From: an uncultured Roseateles sp.
Lineage (GTDB): Bacteria; Pseudomonadota; Gammaproteobacteria; Burkholderiales; Burkholderiaceae
Length of the DNA: 38,858 bases
Assembly (NCBI GenBank): GCA_946480605.1
Contig: CAMLKW010000014.1
Coordinates: forward strand, 1 to 38,858
Reading direction: 5' to 3'
A program made the translations under genes and the position numbers. Positions 25,129 to 35,473 of the stretch are shown one piece after another. The number at the start of each line of letters is the position of its first letter. Position 1 is the first letter of the stretch. The notes beneath the pieces are model-generated. The model did not search any database. It saw nothing but the letters and a program-made list of their open reading frames with translations, and was not told the DNA's origin.

Positions 25129-28100
25129 GGCGCGGCCTTCTTGTCCACCACCACGATCTCCCCTTCGGCCTTGCCGACACCCCGAATCTCCGCCCGATAC
25201 ATATCCTCCGCAAACGTCGCCGGCACCCCATACCGCCCCGGCGTCACCACGCGCACCAGGTAGAACAGGTCCAGCGGCTGCGGTCCCAGCCGGGCGGCGG
25301 CGACGAAGCGGTCGTCGCGGTATTCGGTGTGGACGATGCGCTCGTTGGCATTGGCCTGGGCCACGTTGACGCCGTCCACCGTGAACTCGCCGGCCTGCGG
25401 GCCCTGGCTGAGGTTCAGGTTCTCGACCTCGAAGCCGGCCGGGATGCGGTCCACCACCAGGCCGTCCTTGATGGGCTGCGCCGCCTTCACGCGCAGGCGC
25501 ACGACGTACATCTCGCCGGTGGTGAACTGCCGCGCCGTCACGGGCTTGCCGTCGGTCGTGAACATCGCGCGCTCCACGCTGATGCGCTCGCCGCTGGGCG
25601 GTAGCGGCTTGACCGGGTAGCCCTGGGCGGTGACGTCCAGGTACAGCGGCTTGTCGCCGTCGTTCTTCAGCGTGAGGCCGGAGCGCAGCTGCGCCACGTC
25701 GAAGCTTTGCTGGCCGGTGCCGCTGCCGGTCCAGGTGCCGGCCTTGGCGCCAAGGGTCAGCGTGGTCTTCCACGCGTCGTCCTTGCCGGCGCCCTGCGTG
25801 GCGGCGTGGACGGCAAGGAACAGCGCCAGGCGCTCCTGCGTGGAGTAGTAGTTGCGGCGGCCGAAGTCGTCGGCCAGGTCGAACAGCAGGTTCTCGCGCT
25901 TGTCGTGCTCGACCTTGTGGCGCAGCAGCAGCGCGTAGGCCAGCGCGCGGTCGCGGATGCGGGAGCCGTAGTCGCCCAGCCATTGGCCCCAGGGGCCATC
26001 GTCGGGCTGGTAGCCGTAGCCGCGCTGCATCGCGTCGTCCAGCGCGGCCTTGGCGCGGGCTTCGTCGCCCATCAGCTTCAAGGCCAGCGACAGCTGCACC
26101 AGCGGCAGCGGGCTCAGGCTGCTGGCGCGGTGCTTGTCGTGCAGCGTGCGCAGCGTGGCCAGCGGCGCCTTCTGCTCGCGGGCCAGGATGTAGCCGGCAT
26201 GCGCGGCCTCGGCAAAGCGCTGGTGGGCCAGGCGCAGCACCTCGGCCTCGCGGTAATCGGCGACATAGCCCTTGTCGTTGCGGCGCACGTCCTTGGGCGG
26301 CGTCATCTGCTGGCCGGGGCTGCGCTGGAACTGCTCGGTCAGGCTCTCCAGCGACTTGGCCAGCTGCGCCTCGGGCACGGCGAAGCCGGCGTCGCGGGCG
26401 TCCTGCAGGAAGCCGGTGACATAGGCGCTCAGCCAGGCTTCGTAGGGGTTGCCGGAAGCCCACAGGCCGTAGCCGCCACGCGGCTGCTGCATGCCGGCCA
26501 GGCGGGCGAAGGCGCCCTCCAGCCGCTTGGCGCGTTCTTCCCGCGGCACGGGTGTCATGCCCCAGCGCTTGGCGGCCTCGTCGTCGATGAAGACCAGCGG
26601 GTAGGCGCTGGACGTGGTCTGCTCCAGGCAGCCGTAGGGGTAGGTCAGCAGGCCGCGCACCTGGTCCTGGATGTCGATGGGCGGCGTGTTGCTGACGCTT
26701 AAAGACAGCGCAGCGGAACCGGCCCAGTACGGGTCCAGCAGCGCGCGGTCCACGGCCTGCGTGGCGCCGGGCTCCAGGCGGATGCGGCGGCTCTCGCGCA
26801 CAAGCGGCGTGGCGGGCTGCACCTGCAGCGCGGCCTCGCGCTCCAGCTTCAGCGCGCCGGCCGTGACGCTCAGCTTGACGGGCGCCAGGCCATAGGCATC
26901 CAGCGCCTCGGCCTGGAAGCGCAGGATCTGGCGCTGCTTGTCGGCCAGCTTCACCGTATCGGCCGAACCGGTGATGCGCACCGGCCCGGTGGCGCTCAGC
27001 ACGACCTGGACCTCCTGCGGCGCGCCGCTGAGGTTGGTCACGTCGAGCGCAATCGTTGCCTTGTCGCCCGGCGCGATGAAACGCGGCATGGACAGCTCGG
27101 CCACCAACGGCGCGGCGACCACCGTGTCGGCCTGCGTGCTGCCATAGCTGTCCGCGCTGCTGACCACGGCCATCAGCCGCAGCGTGCCGTTGAAGTCGGG
27201 CAGCTTGAGCTGGATCGTCGCCTCGCCCTTGGCATCCAGCGCGACGGGACCGCTGAACAGGTCCACCAGCAACACCTTGCGCGGCATGCTTTGCGTGTCG
27301 CGCTTGCCGGCGTCGCCGCCGAACTTCTGCTGCGCGGTGTTGCCGTCCATCTTCTCGATGAGGCGGCCGTAGAGGTCCAGGACGTCGGCGCCGTAGCGGT
27401 GCTTGCCGAAGAAGTAGTCGACCGGGTCGGGCGTCTTGAAGTTGGTGATGTTCAGGATGCCCACGTCCACGGCGGAGACGGTGACTATTGCCGCCTTGCC
27501 GGCGAGCTGCGGTGCCTTGACCTTGATCGGCAGCGTGGTGGACGGCACGGTCTTGGCCGGCGCCTCCAGCGCTACTTTCAGCTTGCGGTCCTCGCGGTTC
27601 AGCGGCAGGTGCACCAGGCCCAGCGCGCGGGCCGGCGTGACGCGGTCGCCCTGGCTGCCGGGGCGGAAGGCGGCGACGGTGACGTACAAGTCCTGCCGCT
27701 GCCACTCGGGCGTGCTGCCCACGGGGATCTCCAGGTCGGTGCCCGAGGTCTTCACGCTGATGCGCTTGCTCCACAGCACGCGGTCGCCTTCCACGGTGAC
27801 GACGGCCTCGCCGTCGTGCGGTGGCTTGATGGTCAGCTTGGCGGCGTCGCCGGGCTTGTAGGGCGAGCCCTTCAACTGCAGCTGCACGCGGTCGGGGCGG
27901 TTGCCGATGTCGTCGGCGTCCTGCGCGCCGTAGCCGGCGTAGAAGGCATAGCGCAGGGTTTCGTTGGTCTGCGGGTCCTCGATCTCCAGCCGGTAGCGGC
28001 CCCAGCGCACGGGCAGGTTCACGGTGGTCTTGGCGGTGAGGTTGAGCGTGCGGGCCTCGACCAGCTCGTCCGTCGTGTTGAAGCCCGAGTGCCAGCCGCG

Positions 28101-30230
28101 GCCGTCGTCATAACGCCAGTACCACTGGCGCTCCTCGTAGGTCAGCGTGAGCTTCAAGTCCTTGGCGGGCTTGAAGGCGCCGGTGGCGTCCACCCGCTGC
28201 ACCTCGAAGCCGGCCAGGCCCATTTCGGGCGCCACGTTGCGGTCGAACAGCGGGCGCACGGCCACCAGCGCGGGCGCGGGCCACCAGGTGCGCTCGATGC
28301 TGCGCACCACCGGCCGGCCGCCGCTCTCCAGCAGGCTGAACGCGCCACGCACGCGCATCGGCGAGCTGCGCTCGGACAGGTTGGCCGTCAGCGTGACTTC
28401 GGCCTTGCCCTGCTCGTCCAGCTCGGCCTCGGGCAGGTCTTGCCGGCTGCGGGCCTTGTCGTCGGCAAAGTCGCCGAACAGGTAGCCGGGGAGCTTGCTC
28501 GCCAGCGGGTTGGCCAGCCGCTCGGTGCTGACCGTGGCCTGCAGCCGGTTGCCGGCGGCGGGCGCGCCGTAAAGGTAGTCGCCCTGCACCTGCACCGGCA
28601 GGCTGACCTCGCCGGTCAGCGGCGCGTCGGGCGCGCTCAGCGTGAGCTTCATGCGCTCGGGCAGGAACTCCTCCACCTTGAAGGCCCATTGCGCATCCGG
28701 CACCTTGGCAGCCGGGTCCACGCGGGCCTGCAGCGTCCAGCCGCCGGTGGGCGCGTCGGCCGGCAGCGTGATGGCGTGCTGGAAGTAGCCTTGCCCGGTC
28801 TTGCCCGGCTGCACCAGCTGCTCGACGAGCTTGCTGCCGTCGGGCTTCTTGACCGTGATCGTCAGCGGCACCAGCTTGGCCGGCAGCCGGCTGTCGGCAT
28901 CGCGGCTCAGCACGGACACATTGAAGCTCTCGCCCGGCCGGTACAGGTCGCGGCCGGCGTAGACGAACAGCTTGTTGCTGCGCGAGGGGTGGCCGGTGGC
29001 GTCGAACTCGCTGAGATCCAGCGCCGCGTCGCGCAGCGACAGCACCGACATTTCCTTGTCGTCCTTGCGCGCCAGCACCAGCCGCGCCAGGTCGCCCACC
29101 TTGCCGTTGGTGCCGGTGAACACCGCATGGCCGTCCTTGTCGGTCTGCGCCTGGGCCAGCGCCTTGCCGGCCTCGTCCAGCAGGCTGACGGCCAGGCCGG
29201 GCAGCGCGTTGCCGCTCTTCAGCGAGGTGGCGAACACGTCGATCTGCCCCGCATGGCGGCGCAGGTGCAGGCCAATGTCGGTGACGTAGTAATGCGTGAC
29301 CTGGTAGTCCCAGCCGAAGCGGCCGGGCTGGCTCATGACGGCCACGTAGATGCCGGGCTGCTGCAGCGCCTTGATCTTCTCGACCGGCAGGAAGCTGGTG
29401 TTGCGCCGGTTGGCGCGCTCGTCGGTCTTGAAGCGGCTGATGAAGACGCTCTCGCTCATTGCGCGCAGCTCGTCCAGCACCCAACCGCCCACGGTGCCGC
29501 GCAGCCGGCGCTGGTTGTCGCCGTAGCCGTCGTAGCAGCAGTCGCCTTCTTCGTCGCCGCCGCCGCCGTGGCGCGCCCGGCGCCCGACCACCTGCTCCAG
29601 GAAGGCCGACAGCGACTCGGGCTTGATGCGCAGGAACTGCACGTCCACCTCGGGCGTGTTGACGGTCACGACCGGCAGGCCGCCGTTCTGGCCCGCCGGC
29701 AGCACCAGGCCGCGGCTGGCGAAGTAGAAGCTGGCCGGCATGGCCTCGCTGACGGCCTCGCAGGCCTGCGCGGTTGCCAGCTTGGCGCCGCCGCGCGCGG
29801 CCAGCTCGGCGTTCATCGTCAGCCGGTAGCTGCGGTCCGGCGTCACATAGGGCAGGTAGAGCACGCGCGGGTTGTCGCCCAGCACCCAGCGGGCGGCCAG
29901 CGGCTTGAAGCTGGCGTCGGCGGGCTTGCCCTTGGGGTCGACGCCGCCGTCGTCACGGCGCTGCGGCGCATCGCCCTCGCTGGCGGTCAGCAGCTTGCCG
30001 AAGTCCTGCCGCGGGTCCAGCGCTTGCGTGAACATCACGGCGATGGCCGGCGAGCCGTCGAACAGCCGCGCCTTGCACTCGCTGAACGCAAAGGCCGCCT
30101 CCTCGGCGCCCACCTCGGCGCTGCTGGGCAGGCCCGGTGTCTTGAAGTGCTGCCACCCGAAGTAAGCCGCCACGGCCACGCCGGCCACGACCACCGCCGC
30201 CGCGGCGGCCTTCACGATGCTGGATGCCAT
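25125..30230 (-). CDS. yfhM: bacterial alpha-2-macroglobulin (YfhM-type)
   Basis: A 1701-residue periplasmic protease trap of the YfhM type. The thioester motif GCLEQ is present (Cys1201), coded at 26619-26633. The N-terminal half comprises macroglobulin domains, with IYVAVMSQ and [14 protein letters not shown] marking MG3/MG4-like parts; MPRFIAPGD marks the pre-thioester MG region. The gene is about 50 residues longer than the E. coli protein. Unlike that lipoprotein, the N-terminus is a plain signal anchor, a hydrophobic helix at about 5-24, with no lipobox cysteine, so inner-membrane anchoring is inferred. It normally pairs with PBP1C, guarding exposed envelope against proteases. A ribosome site GAGGGG precedes the ATG. 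Confidence 0.95.
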   Translation of the reverse strand: MASSIVKAAAAAVVVAGVAVAAYFGWQHFKTPGLPSSAEVGAEEAAFAFSECKARLFDGSPAIAVMFTQALDPRQDFGKLLTASEGDAPQRRDDGGVDPKGKPADASFKPLAARWVLGDNPRVLYLPYVTPDRSYRLTMNAELAARGGAKLATAQACEAVSEAMPASFYFASRGLVLPAGQNGGLPVVTVNTPEVDVQFLRIKPESLSAFLEQVVGRRARHGGGGDEEGDCCYDGYGDNQRRLRGTVGGWVLDELRAMSESVFISRFKTDERANRRNTSFLPVEKIKALQQPGIYVAVMSQPGRFGWDYQVTHYYVTDIGLHLRRHAGQIDVFATSLKSGNALPGLAVSLLDEAGKALAQAQTDKDGHAVFTGTNGKVGDLARLVLARKDDKEMSVLSLRDAALDLSEFDATGHPSRSNKLFVYAGRDLYRPGESFNVSVLSRDADSRLPAKLVPLTITVKKPDGSKLVEQLVQPGKTGQGYFQHAITLPADAPTGGWTLQARVDPAAKVPDAQWAFKVEEFLPERMKLTLSAPDAPLTGEVSLPVQVQGDYLYGAPAAGNRLQATVSTERLANPLASKLPGYLFGDFADDKARSRQDLPEAELDEQGKAEVTLTANLSERSSPMRVRGAFSLLESGGRPVVRSIERTWWPAPALVAVRPLFDRNVAPEMGLAGFEVQRVDATGAFKPAKDLKLTLTYEERQWYWRYDDGRGWHSGFNTTDELVEARTLNLTAKTTVNLPVRWGRYRLEIEDPQTNETLRYAFYAGYGAQDADDIGNRPDRVQLQLKGSPYKPGDAAKLTIKPPHDGEAVVTVEGDRVLWSKRISVKTSGTDLEIPVGSTPEWQRQDLYVTVAAFRPGSQGDRVTPARALGLVHLPLNREDRKLKVALEAPAKTVPSTTLPIKVKAPQLAGKAAIVTVSAVDVGILNITNFKTPDPVDYFFGKHRYGADVLDLYGRLIEKMDGNTAQQKFGGDAGKRDTQSMPRKVLLVDLFSGPVALDAKGEATIQLKLPDFNGTLRLMAVVSSADSYGSTQADTVVAAPLVAELSMPRFIAPGDKATIALDVTNLSGAPQEVQVVLSATGPVRITGSADTVKLADKQRQILRFQAEALDAYGLAPVKLSVTAGALKLEREAALQVQPATPLVRESRRIRLEPGATQAVDRALLDPYWAGSAALSLSVSNTPPIDIQDQVRGLLTYPYGCLEQTTSSAYPLVFIDDEAAKRWGMTPVPREERAKRLEGAFARLAGMQQPRGGYGLWASGNPYEAWLSAYVTGFLQDARDAGFAVPEAQLAKSLESLTEQFQRSPGQQMTPPKDVRRNDKGYVADYREAEVLRLAHQRFAEAAHAGYILAREQKAPLATLRTLHDKHRASSLSPLPLVQLSLALKLMGDEARAKAALDDAMQRGYGYQPDDGPWGQWLGDYGSRIRDRALAYALLLRHKVEHDKRENLLFDLADDFGRRNYYSTQERLALFLAVHAATQGAGKDDAWKTTLTLGAKAGTWTGSGTGQQSFDVAQLRSGLTLKNDGDKPLYLDVTAQGYPVKPLPPSGERISVERAMFTTDGKPVTARQFTTGEMYVVRLRVKAAQPIKDGLVVDRIPAGFEVENLNLSQGPQAGEFTVDGVNVAQANANERIVHTEYRDDRFVAAARLGPQPLDLFYLVRVVTPGRYGVPATFAEDMYRAEIRGVGKAEGEIVVVDKKAAP

Positions 30231-30280
30231 CCGAACCCCTCAAGAGTGCGGGGCGAGTGTAGGGAGAGAAGGGGGTGAGT

Positions 30281-30301
30281 TCGGGGGGAGAAATTCCCCG
30301 A
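30281..30301 (-). terminator. weak hairpin between the AraC region and alpha-2-macroglobulin
   Basis: TCGGGG (30281-30286) and CCCCGA (30296-30301) can pair across a 9-nt loop, 51 nt upstream of the alpha-2-macroglobulin start. There is no U-tract. It could end transcription from the araC side. Confidence 0.3.
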
Positions 30302-30315
30302 CCGGCAGGCGCCGT

Positions 30316-30447
30316 TCAGCGCTGCGGTGCCTGCATCGCGAGCGGATCTTCCAGCAGCTCGCGCGTGGTTTCGCTCAGCGCCACGGCAAAGCCCAGCAGC
30401 GCGGCAAGTAGCGCGGCGGTCAGGCGAAGGCGGGCAGGCGTGAACAT
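30316..30447 (-). CDS. possible small single-helix membrane protein
   Basis: A 43-residue frame starting with ATG at 30447 with one hydrophobic helix (LRLTAALLAALLGFAVAL) after a basic start and an acidic end (SETTRELLEDP). No ribosome site is seen and I know no family, so it may be a chance frame. It lies downstream of the AraC gene by 38 nt. Confidence 0.35.
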   Translation of the reverse strand: MFTPARLRLTAALLAALLGFAVALSETTRELLEDPLAMQAPQR

Positions 30448-30485
30448 GGGTAGATAGTGGGCCACAGCGCCCGGCCGCGCGCCCC

Positions 30486-31409
30486 CTAACTCGCAGGTGA
30501 TTGCTGACGGCGTGGTGGCAGCAGCCGACGGAATTGCCCCGGCGTGGTGCCGACCGCGGCCTTGAAGCGCTGGCTCAGGTGACTCGCGCCGGCATAGCCG
30601 CAGGCGGCGGCGATGTCGGCCAGCGGCAGCGCGGTCTGGCGCAGCAGCGTGCGGGCGCGGTCCAGCCGGCGCGCGGCCACCCAGTCGTGCACCGTGCAGC
30701 CCATGGACGCGCGGAACATGCGGGCGAAGTGGAACTCGGACAGATGGGCCTGGTCCGCCAGGCGCGGCAGGCTCAGGTCGGCGCTGTCCAGATGAGCATC
30801 GATGTACTCCAGCACGCGGCGGCGGGCCGCGCCGGACAGGCCGCCGGCTGACCGTTCCGCCCGCTCGCGCTGGCGTGGGCGAGCTGCCTGCAGCACCAGG
30901 TGGTCCAGCGCGGTTTGGCTCAGCGCGTCGATGTGCAGGCGCTGGGCGGGGTCCTGCCAGTCCAGCGCAGCGACCTCGCGGCCCCAGTCGGCCAGCGCGG
31001 CATCGGCGCCGAAGATGCGCTGCTCCAGTGTGATCGCGCGCGGTTCGGCGTCCAGCAGCCGCACGATGCGGTCTGCCCAGGCGTCGGCCGACAGGTAGAG
31101 GTGCACGAAGCGCAGCGGCCCGGCCACGTTCCAGTGCGACTCGTGCTCGGCGGGCAGGATGCAGTAGCAGCCCGGCGAGCCGGTCTCGCGCGGCGTCTCG
31201 ATCAGGTGGGTGGCATGGCCGCCCTGCAGATAGACCGACAGCGTGTGGTGGCCGGGCCGCTGGTAGTCCATGCGGCCGCCGTGGTTGTGCCATTGCACCA
31301 GCCGCAGGCCGTCGGGCAGCGCGACCTCGCGCTCACGGCGCGCCAGCGAGCGGCTCAGCACGTCGAAGACGGGCTGGTCAGCGGTGGCGCCGGCGGTGAG
31401 ATCAAGCAT
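30486..31409 (-). CDS. AraC-family transcriptional regulator
   Basis: A 307-residue regulator with an N-terminal cupin-like sensing domain (HHTLSVYLQGG, CYCILPAEHESHW) and a C-terminal double helix-turn-helix at about 200-300. The first HTH is LSLPRLADQAHLSEFHFARMF and the second ADIAAACGYAGASHLSQRFK, ending TTPGQFRR, all standard AraC features. It is divergent from an EamA transporter across 100 nt, so it probably controls that transporter. The inducer is unknown; the general form resembles regulators of efflux and carbon use. Confidence 0.93.
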   Translation of the reverse strand: MLDLTAGATADQPVFDVLSRSLARREREVALPDGLRLVQWHNHGGRMDYQRPGHHTLSVYLQGGHATHLIETPRETGSPGCYCILPAEHESHWNVAGPLRFVHLYLSADAWADRIVRLLDAEPRAITLEQRIFGADAALADWGREVAALDWQDPAQRLHIDALSQTALDHLVLQAARPRQRERAERSAGGLSGAARRRVLEYIDAHLDSADLSLPRLADQAHLSEFHFARMFRASMGCTVHDWVAARRLDRARTLLRQTALPLADIAAACGYAGASHLSQRFKAAVGTTPGQFRRLLPPRRQQSPAS

Positions 31410-31481
31410 GCGGCGATGCTACGGGCCCGGCCTTCTCCGTGCCGGCGCAGGGCCGACGATGCGCAGGAATCTGCAATCGCG

Positions 31482-31502
31482 GCATCGCCTGTTTCGCGAT
31501 GC
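31482..31502. promoter_or_regulatory. inverted repeat in the araC/eamA intergenic region
   Basis: GCATCGC (31482-31488) and GCGATGC (31496-31502) are a perfect inverted repeat separated by 7 nt, ending 7 nt before the EamA start. It may be a regulator binding site, or a hairpin that hides the ribosome site. Confidence 0.4.
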
Positions 31503-31509
31503 TGGTGGC

Positions 31510-32433
31510 ATGAATGTCTTGTTGTACGTGCTGGTGGTGCTGATCTGGGGCACCACGTGGATTGCGCTGAAGTGGCAGCTGGGGCCGGTGCCCATCTCGC
31601 TGTCCATCGCCTACCGCTTCGGCCTCGCGGCGCTGGTGCTGTTCGCCTGGCTGGCCTGGCGACGGCAGCTGGTGCTGCCACGTGGGCGAGCGCTCACCTG
31701 GGTGCTGGCCCAGGGCCTGTGCCTTTTCTGCCTGAACTTCGTCTGCTTCCTGAACGCCAGCCAGACGCTGGCCAGCGGGCTGGTGGCCGTCGTGTTCTCC
31801 AGCGCGGCGCTGTGGAACGCGCTGCTGGCGCGGCTGGTGCACGGCCGAGCCATCGCGCCGCAGGTGCTGGCGGGTGGCGCGCTGGGGCTGACGGGGCTGG
31901 TGCTGCTGTTCTGGCCCGAGATCACCGCGCAGCATGCCGGCGCCGGCACGCTGACGGGCCTGGCCTGGGCGCTGGGCGGCACGCTGTGCTTTTCCACCGG
32001 CAACCTGCTGTCGGCCGCGCTGCAAGGCGAGGGGCTGAAGCCGGTGCAGACCAACGCCTGGGGCATGGCGGTGGGCACGGCCATCCTGTGCGGCTACGCG
32101 CTGGTGTCGGGCGTGCCGTGGGTGTTCGACGCCAGCCCGCGCTATGTCGGCGCGCTGCTGTACCTGGCCATCCCGGGCTCGGTCATCGGCTTCACGGCCT
32201 ACCTGACGCTGGTGGGCCGCCTGGGCCCGGAGCGGGCGGCCTACAGCACGGTGCTGTTCCCGGTGGTTGCGCTGAACGTGTCGGCCTGGGTGGAGGGCTA
32301 CCGGTGGACCGTGCCGGCCTTGATCGGCCTGGTACTCGTCATGGCCGGCAACGTGCTTGTCTTCAGGAAGAAGAAGCCGGCTTCTGCCGCCGCTCCCACA
32401 GCGCCATCGCCTCGCCCACCAGCCCGCGCCTGA
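31510..32433 (+). CDS. EamA-family (DMT superfamily) transporter
   Basis: A 307-residue inner-membrane transporter with about ten hydrophobic helices in two EamA repeats (first starting VLVVLIWGTTWIALK, second around LTGLAWALGGTLCFSTGN). ATG at 31510 starts exactly at the first helix and fits the family. EamA proteins are usually exporters of amino acids or metabolites. Control by the divergent AraC gene is likely. Its last 71 nt overlap the end of the convergent livM gene, and the C-terminal tail (rich in Pro and Ala) is coded there. Confidence 0.9.
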   Translation: MNVLLYVLVVLIWGTTWIALKWQLGPVPISLSIAYRFGLAALVLFAWLAWRRQLVLPRGRALTWVLAQGLCLFCLNFVCFLNASQTLASGLVAVVFSSAALWNALLARLVHGRAIAPQVLAGGALGLTGLVLLFWPEITAQHAGAGTLTGLAWALGGTLCFSTGNLLSAALQGEGLKPVQTNAWGMAVGTAILCGYALVSGVPWVFDASPRYVGALLYLAIPGSVIGFTAYLTLVGRLGPERAAYSTVLFPVVALNVSAWVEGYRWTVPALIGLVLVMAGNVLVFRKKKPASAAAPTAPSPRPPARA

Positions 32434-33349
32434 AGGCCAGCACGCAGACGATGAAGATCAGCCCGGTGACCAGGCTGACCGATTCGCCCAGGCCGTTGAA
32501 CCAGGCCACGCCGGTGGTGTCGGCCAGCAGCTTGCCGAAGTCGCCGATCTTGTTCTCCAGCGCGATGATGACCAGCGCGCCGACGATGGGGCCGACCAGC
32601 GTGCCCATGCCACCCACCAGCGTCATCAGGATGACGAGACCGGACGTGGTCCAGATCGCGTCGGTCAGCGTCGCGAAGCCCAGCATCAGCGTCTTGGTGG
32701 CGCCGGCCAGGCCCGCCAGGCCGGCCGACAGCACGAAGGCCAGCAGCTTGAAGTGGGCCGTGTCATAGCCCAGCGAGGTGGCGCGCGCCTCGTTCTCGCG
32801 GATGCTGGTGAGCACCTGGCCGAACGGCGAGTGGACGATGCGGTAGATCAGCCAGAACGCGGCGATGAAGATGCCCAGCACGACGTAGTACAGCGTCAGG
32901 TCGCTGGTCAGGTCCAGGCCGAGGAAGCTGCCGCGCGGCACGCTCTGCAGGCCGTCCTCGCCGCCGGTGAACGGCGCCTGCAGGAAGAAGAAGTACAGCA
33001 TCTGCGCCAGCGCCAGCGTGATCATCGAGAAGTAGATGCCCGAGCGGCGGATGGCCAGCAGGCCGAACACCAGCCCGACGCCGGCCGCCGCCAGCGAGCC
33101 GACGATGAGCCCCGCCGGCGTGGGCAGGCCCCAGACTTTCAGCGCGTGGCCGCAGACATAGCCCGCCGTGCCCAGGAACGCCGCATGGCCGAAGGACAGC
33201 AGGCCCGTGAAGCCCACCAGCAGGTTGAACGCGCATGCGAAGAGGGCGTAGCACAGCACCTTCATGACGAAGATGGGATACACGCCCAACACGGGCAGCA
33301 GCGCGATGCCGATGAACAGGGCGGCGTAGCCGAGCAGCTTCTTGTCCAT
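32363..33349 (-). CDS. livM: branched-chain amino acid-type ABC transporter permease, LivM
   Basis: A 328-residue permease of the LivM family with about ten membrane helices. Typical sequences are GYVCGHALK after GLLSFGHAAFLG, the cytoplasmic loop FGQVLTSIRENEARATSLGYD that contacts the ATPase, and GGMGTLVGPIVGALV. The start at 33349 overlaps the stop of livH by one base (TGATG). It is the last gene of the operon. A second LivM-type permease lies at the upstream end of this operon. The solute is a branched-chain amino acid or another hydrophobic amino acid, amide or small acid; sequence alone does not decide. Confidence 0.93.
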   Translation of the reverse strand: MDKKLLGYAALFIGIALLPVLGVYPIFVMKVLCYALFACAFNLLVGFTGLLSFGHAAFLGTAGYVCGHALKVWGLPTPAGLIVGSLAAAGVGLVFGLLAIRRSGIYFSMITLALAQMLYFFFLQAPFTGGEDGLQSVPRGSFLGLDLTSDLTLYYVVLGIFIAAFWLIYRIVHSPFGQVLTSIRENEARATSLGYDTAHFKLLAFVLSAGLAGLAGATKTLMLGFATLTDAIWTTSGLVILMTLVGGMGTLVGPIVGALVIIALENKIGDFGKLLADTTGVAWFNGLGESVSLVTGLIFIVCVLAFRRGLVGEAMALWERRQKPASSS

Positions 33350-34236
33350 CACTTCTCTTTTCCGAACAGGCCGGCGGGGCGCACCAGCAGCACGATGGCC
33401 ATGACGACGAACACGACCGTGTTGGACGCCTCGGGGTAGAACACCTTGGTCAGCCCTTCGATGATGCCAAGCCCCAGGCCCGTGACGATGGACCCGAGGA
33501 TGGAGCCCATGCCGCCGATGACCACCACGGCGAACACGACGATGATGAGGTTGGACCCCATCAGCGCCGACACCTGCAGGATGGGGGCGGCCAGCACGCC
33601 GGCGAAGGCCGCGAGCGCCACGCCGCCGGCATAGGTCAGCGTCACCATGCGGGGCACGTTGATGCCGAAGGCCTGCACGAGCTTGGGGTTTTCGGTGCCG
33701 GCGCGCAGCTTGGCGCCCAGCGACGTCTTCTCGATCAGCGCCCACACCGCGAAGCAGACGATCAGCGAGGCCACGACCACCCAGGCCCGGTAGTTGGGCA
33801 GGATCATGAAGCCGAGGTTGGTGGCGCCCTGCAGCTGCTCGGGCACCGAGTAGGGCTGGCCCGAGACGCCGTAGAAGCTGCGGAACACGCCCTCTATGAC
33901 CAGCGTGATGCCGAAGGTCAGCAGCAGGCCGTAGAGGTGGTCCAGCTTGTAGAGCCACTGAAGCATCGTCCGCTCGATGACGATGCCCAAGAGCCCCACC
34001 AGCAGCGGCGCCAGGCCCAGCATGACCCAGTAGTTCAGCCCCAGCAGGTCCATGCCCATCCACGCCAGGAAGGCGCCCATCATGTACAGCGCCCCGTGGG
34101 CGAAGTTGATGATGTTGAGCATGCCGAAGATGACCGCCAGGCCCAGCGACAGCATCGCGTAGAACGAGCCGTTCACCAGGCCCAGCAGCAGCTGGCCCAG
34201 CAACGCGGGCAGCGGGATACCGAACAACTCAGTCAT
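33349..34236 (-). CDS. livH: branched-chain amino acid-type ABC transporter permease, LivH
   Basis: A 295-residue permease with the LivH signatures LVNGSFYAMLSLGLAVIFGMLNIINFAHG (start), TIERTMLQW-like loop (VIERTMLQWLYK) and the coupling loop GAKLRAGTENPKLVQAFGIN, then VFAVVVIGGMGSILGSIVTGL. It pairs with LivM as a heterodimeric membrane channel. It overlaps livM and starts 17 nt after the substrate-binding protein gene, so it is in the same operon. Confidence 0.94.
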   Translation of the reverse strand: MTELFGIPLPALLGQLLLGLVNGSFYAMLSLGLAVIFGMLNIINFAHGALYMMGAFLAWMGMDLLGLNYWVMLGLAPLLVGLLGIVIERTMLQWLYKLDHLYGLLLTFGITLVIEGVFRSFYGVSGQPYSVPEQLQGATNLGFMILPNYRAWVVVASLIVCFAVWALIEKTSLGAKLRAGTENPKLVQAFGINVPRMVTLTYAGGVALAAFAGVLAAPILQVSALMGSNLIIVVFAVVVIGGMGSILGSIVTGLGLGIIEGLTKVFYPEASNTVVFVVMAIVLLVRPAGLFGKEK

Positions 34237-34253
34237 GTCAGGCCGGCCTCAGA

Positions 34254-35450
34254 TCACTTCTTGACCAAGGGGCACTTCGAGTCGGCGAGCTTTGTGTAAG
34301 CCTCGTTCGCCGGGATGGTCTGCACCACGTTGTAGTAGTCCCAGGGTTCCTTGGACTCGGCCTGCTTCTTCACCTGCATCAGGTACATGTCGTAGCGCAT
34401 GCGGCCGTCCGGGCCGATCTCGCCGTTCTTCGCGAAGAAGTCGTTGATCTTGGTGGCCTTCATCTTCGCGATGACCTTGTCGGAGTCGTCGGTCTTGGTC
34501 GCGTCCACGGCCTTCAGGTAATGGGCGATGGCCGAGTAGTCGGCCGCCTGCAGCATGGACGGCATGCGCTTCATCTTCTCGAAGAAGCGGCGGCTCCAGG
34601 CGCGCGACTCGGCGCTCTGGTTCCAGTACCAGCCGTCGGTCAGGTACATGCCCTCGGTGGCCTTGAGGCCCAGCGAGTGCACGTCGTTGATGAACATCAG
34701 CAGGCCCGCCAGCTTCATCGTCTTCGTGACGCCGAACTCGTTGGCGGCCTTGATGGAGTTGATGGTGTCGCCACCGGCGTTGGCCAGGCCCAGGATCTGC
34801 GCGCCCGAGCCCTGCGCCTGCAGCAGGAAGGACGAGAAGTCGCTGGCCGACAGCGGGTGCTTCACGCTGCCCACGATCTTGCCGCCGGCCTTCTGCACGA
34901 CGGCCGTCGTGTCGGCCTGCAGGCTGGCGCCGAAGGCGTAGTCGGCGGTCAGGAAGTACCAGTTCTTGCCGCCGCTCTTGACCACTGCGTTGCCGGTGCC
35001 GTTGGCCAGCGCGACCGTGTCGTAGGCGTAGTGCACCGTGTAGGGCGTGCAGTCTTCATTCGTCAGGCGGGCCGACGCGGCGCCGATGGAGATGAAGACG
35101 CGCTTCTTCTCGGCCGCGACCTTGGCCATGGCCAGGTTGGCGCCGGAGTTGGTGCCACCCACCAGCACGTCCAGGCCTTGCGTGTCCAGCCATTCGCGCG
35201 CCTTGGCGGACGCCACGTCGGCCTTGTTCTGGTGGTCGGCGAACAGCAGTTCGATCTTCTTGCCGGCGGCCATGCCCTTGGCGTCGGCGATGGCCATCTT
35301 GATGGCCTCCACGCCGCCCTGGCCGTCGATGTCGGCGTACAGGCCTGACATGTCCGTGATGATGCCGATCTTGATGACGTCGCCCGAGATCTGCGCGTGC
35401 GCGGCGAGGCCGCAGGTGGCGAGGGCAGCGGCGATGAGGGTCTTCTTCAT
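34254..35450 (-). CDS. periplasmic substrate-binding protein of the Liv transporter
   Basis: A 398-residue periplasmic binding protein (LivK/Leu-Ile-Val class, type 1 fold). The signal peptide MKKTLIAAALATCGLAAHA precedes the first lobe IKIGIITDMSGLYADIDGQGG, with further motifs ADYAFGASLQ and GWYWNQSAESRAWSRRFFEK. The mid-length family members of this type bind amino acids, amides or aromatic acids. Located between livF and livH in the operon, it feeds the same transporter. Confidence 0.93.
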   Translation of the reverse strand: MKKTLIAAALATCGLAAHAQISGDVIKIGIITDMSGLYADIDGQGGVEAIKMAIADAKGMAAGKKIELLFADHQNKADVASAKAREWLDTQGLDVLVGGTNSGANLAMAKVAAEKKRVFISIGAASARLTNEDCTPYTVHYAYDTVALANGTGNAVVKSGGKNWYFLTADYAFGASLQADTTAVVQKAGGKIVGSVKHPLSASDFSSFLLQAQGSGAQILGLANAGGDTINSIKAANEFGVTKTMKLAGLLMFINDVHSLGLKATEGMYLTDGWYWNQSAESRAWSRRFFEKMKRMPSMLQAADYSAIAHYLKAVDATKTDDSDKVIAKMKATKINDFFAKNGEIGPDGRMRYDMYLMQVKKQAESKEPWDYYNVVQTIPANEAYTKLADSKCPLVKK

Positions 35451-35473
35451 GGTGTTGTCTCCTGGTTGGATCT

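Noticed and set aside
27291..30278. A 995-codon open frame on the plus strand opposite alpha-2-macroglobulin
   Set aside because: Low-complexity His/Gln/Arg/Ala text with no domain; the minus strand has a complete alpha-2-macroglobulin.
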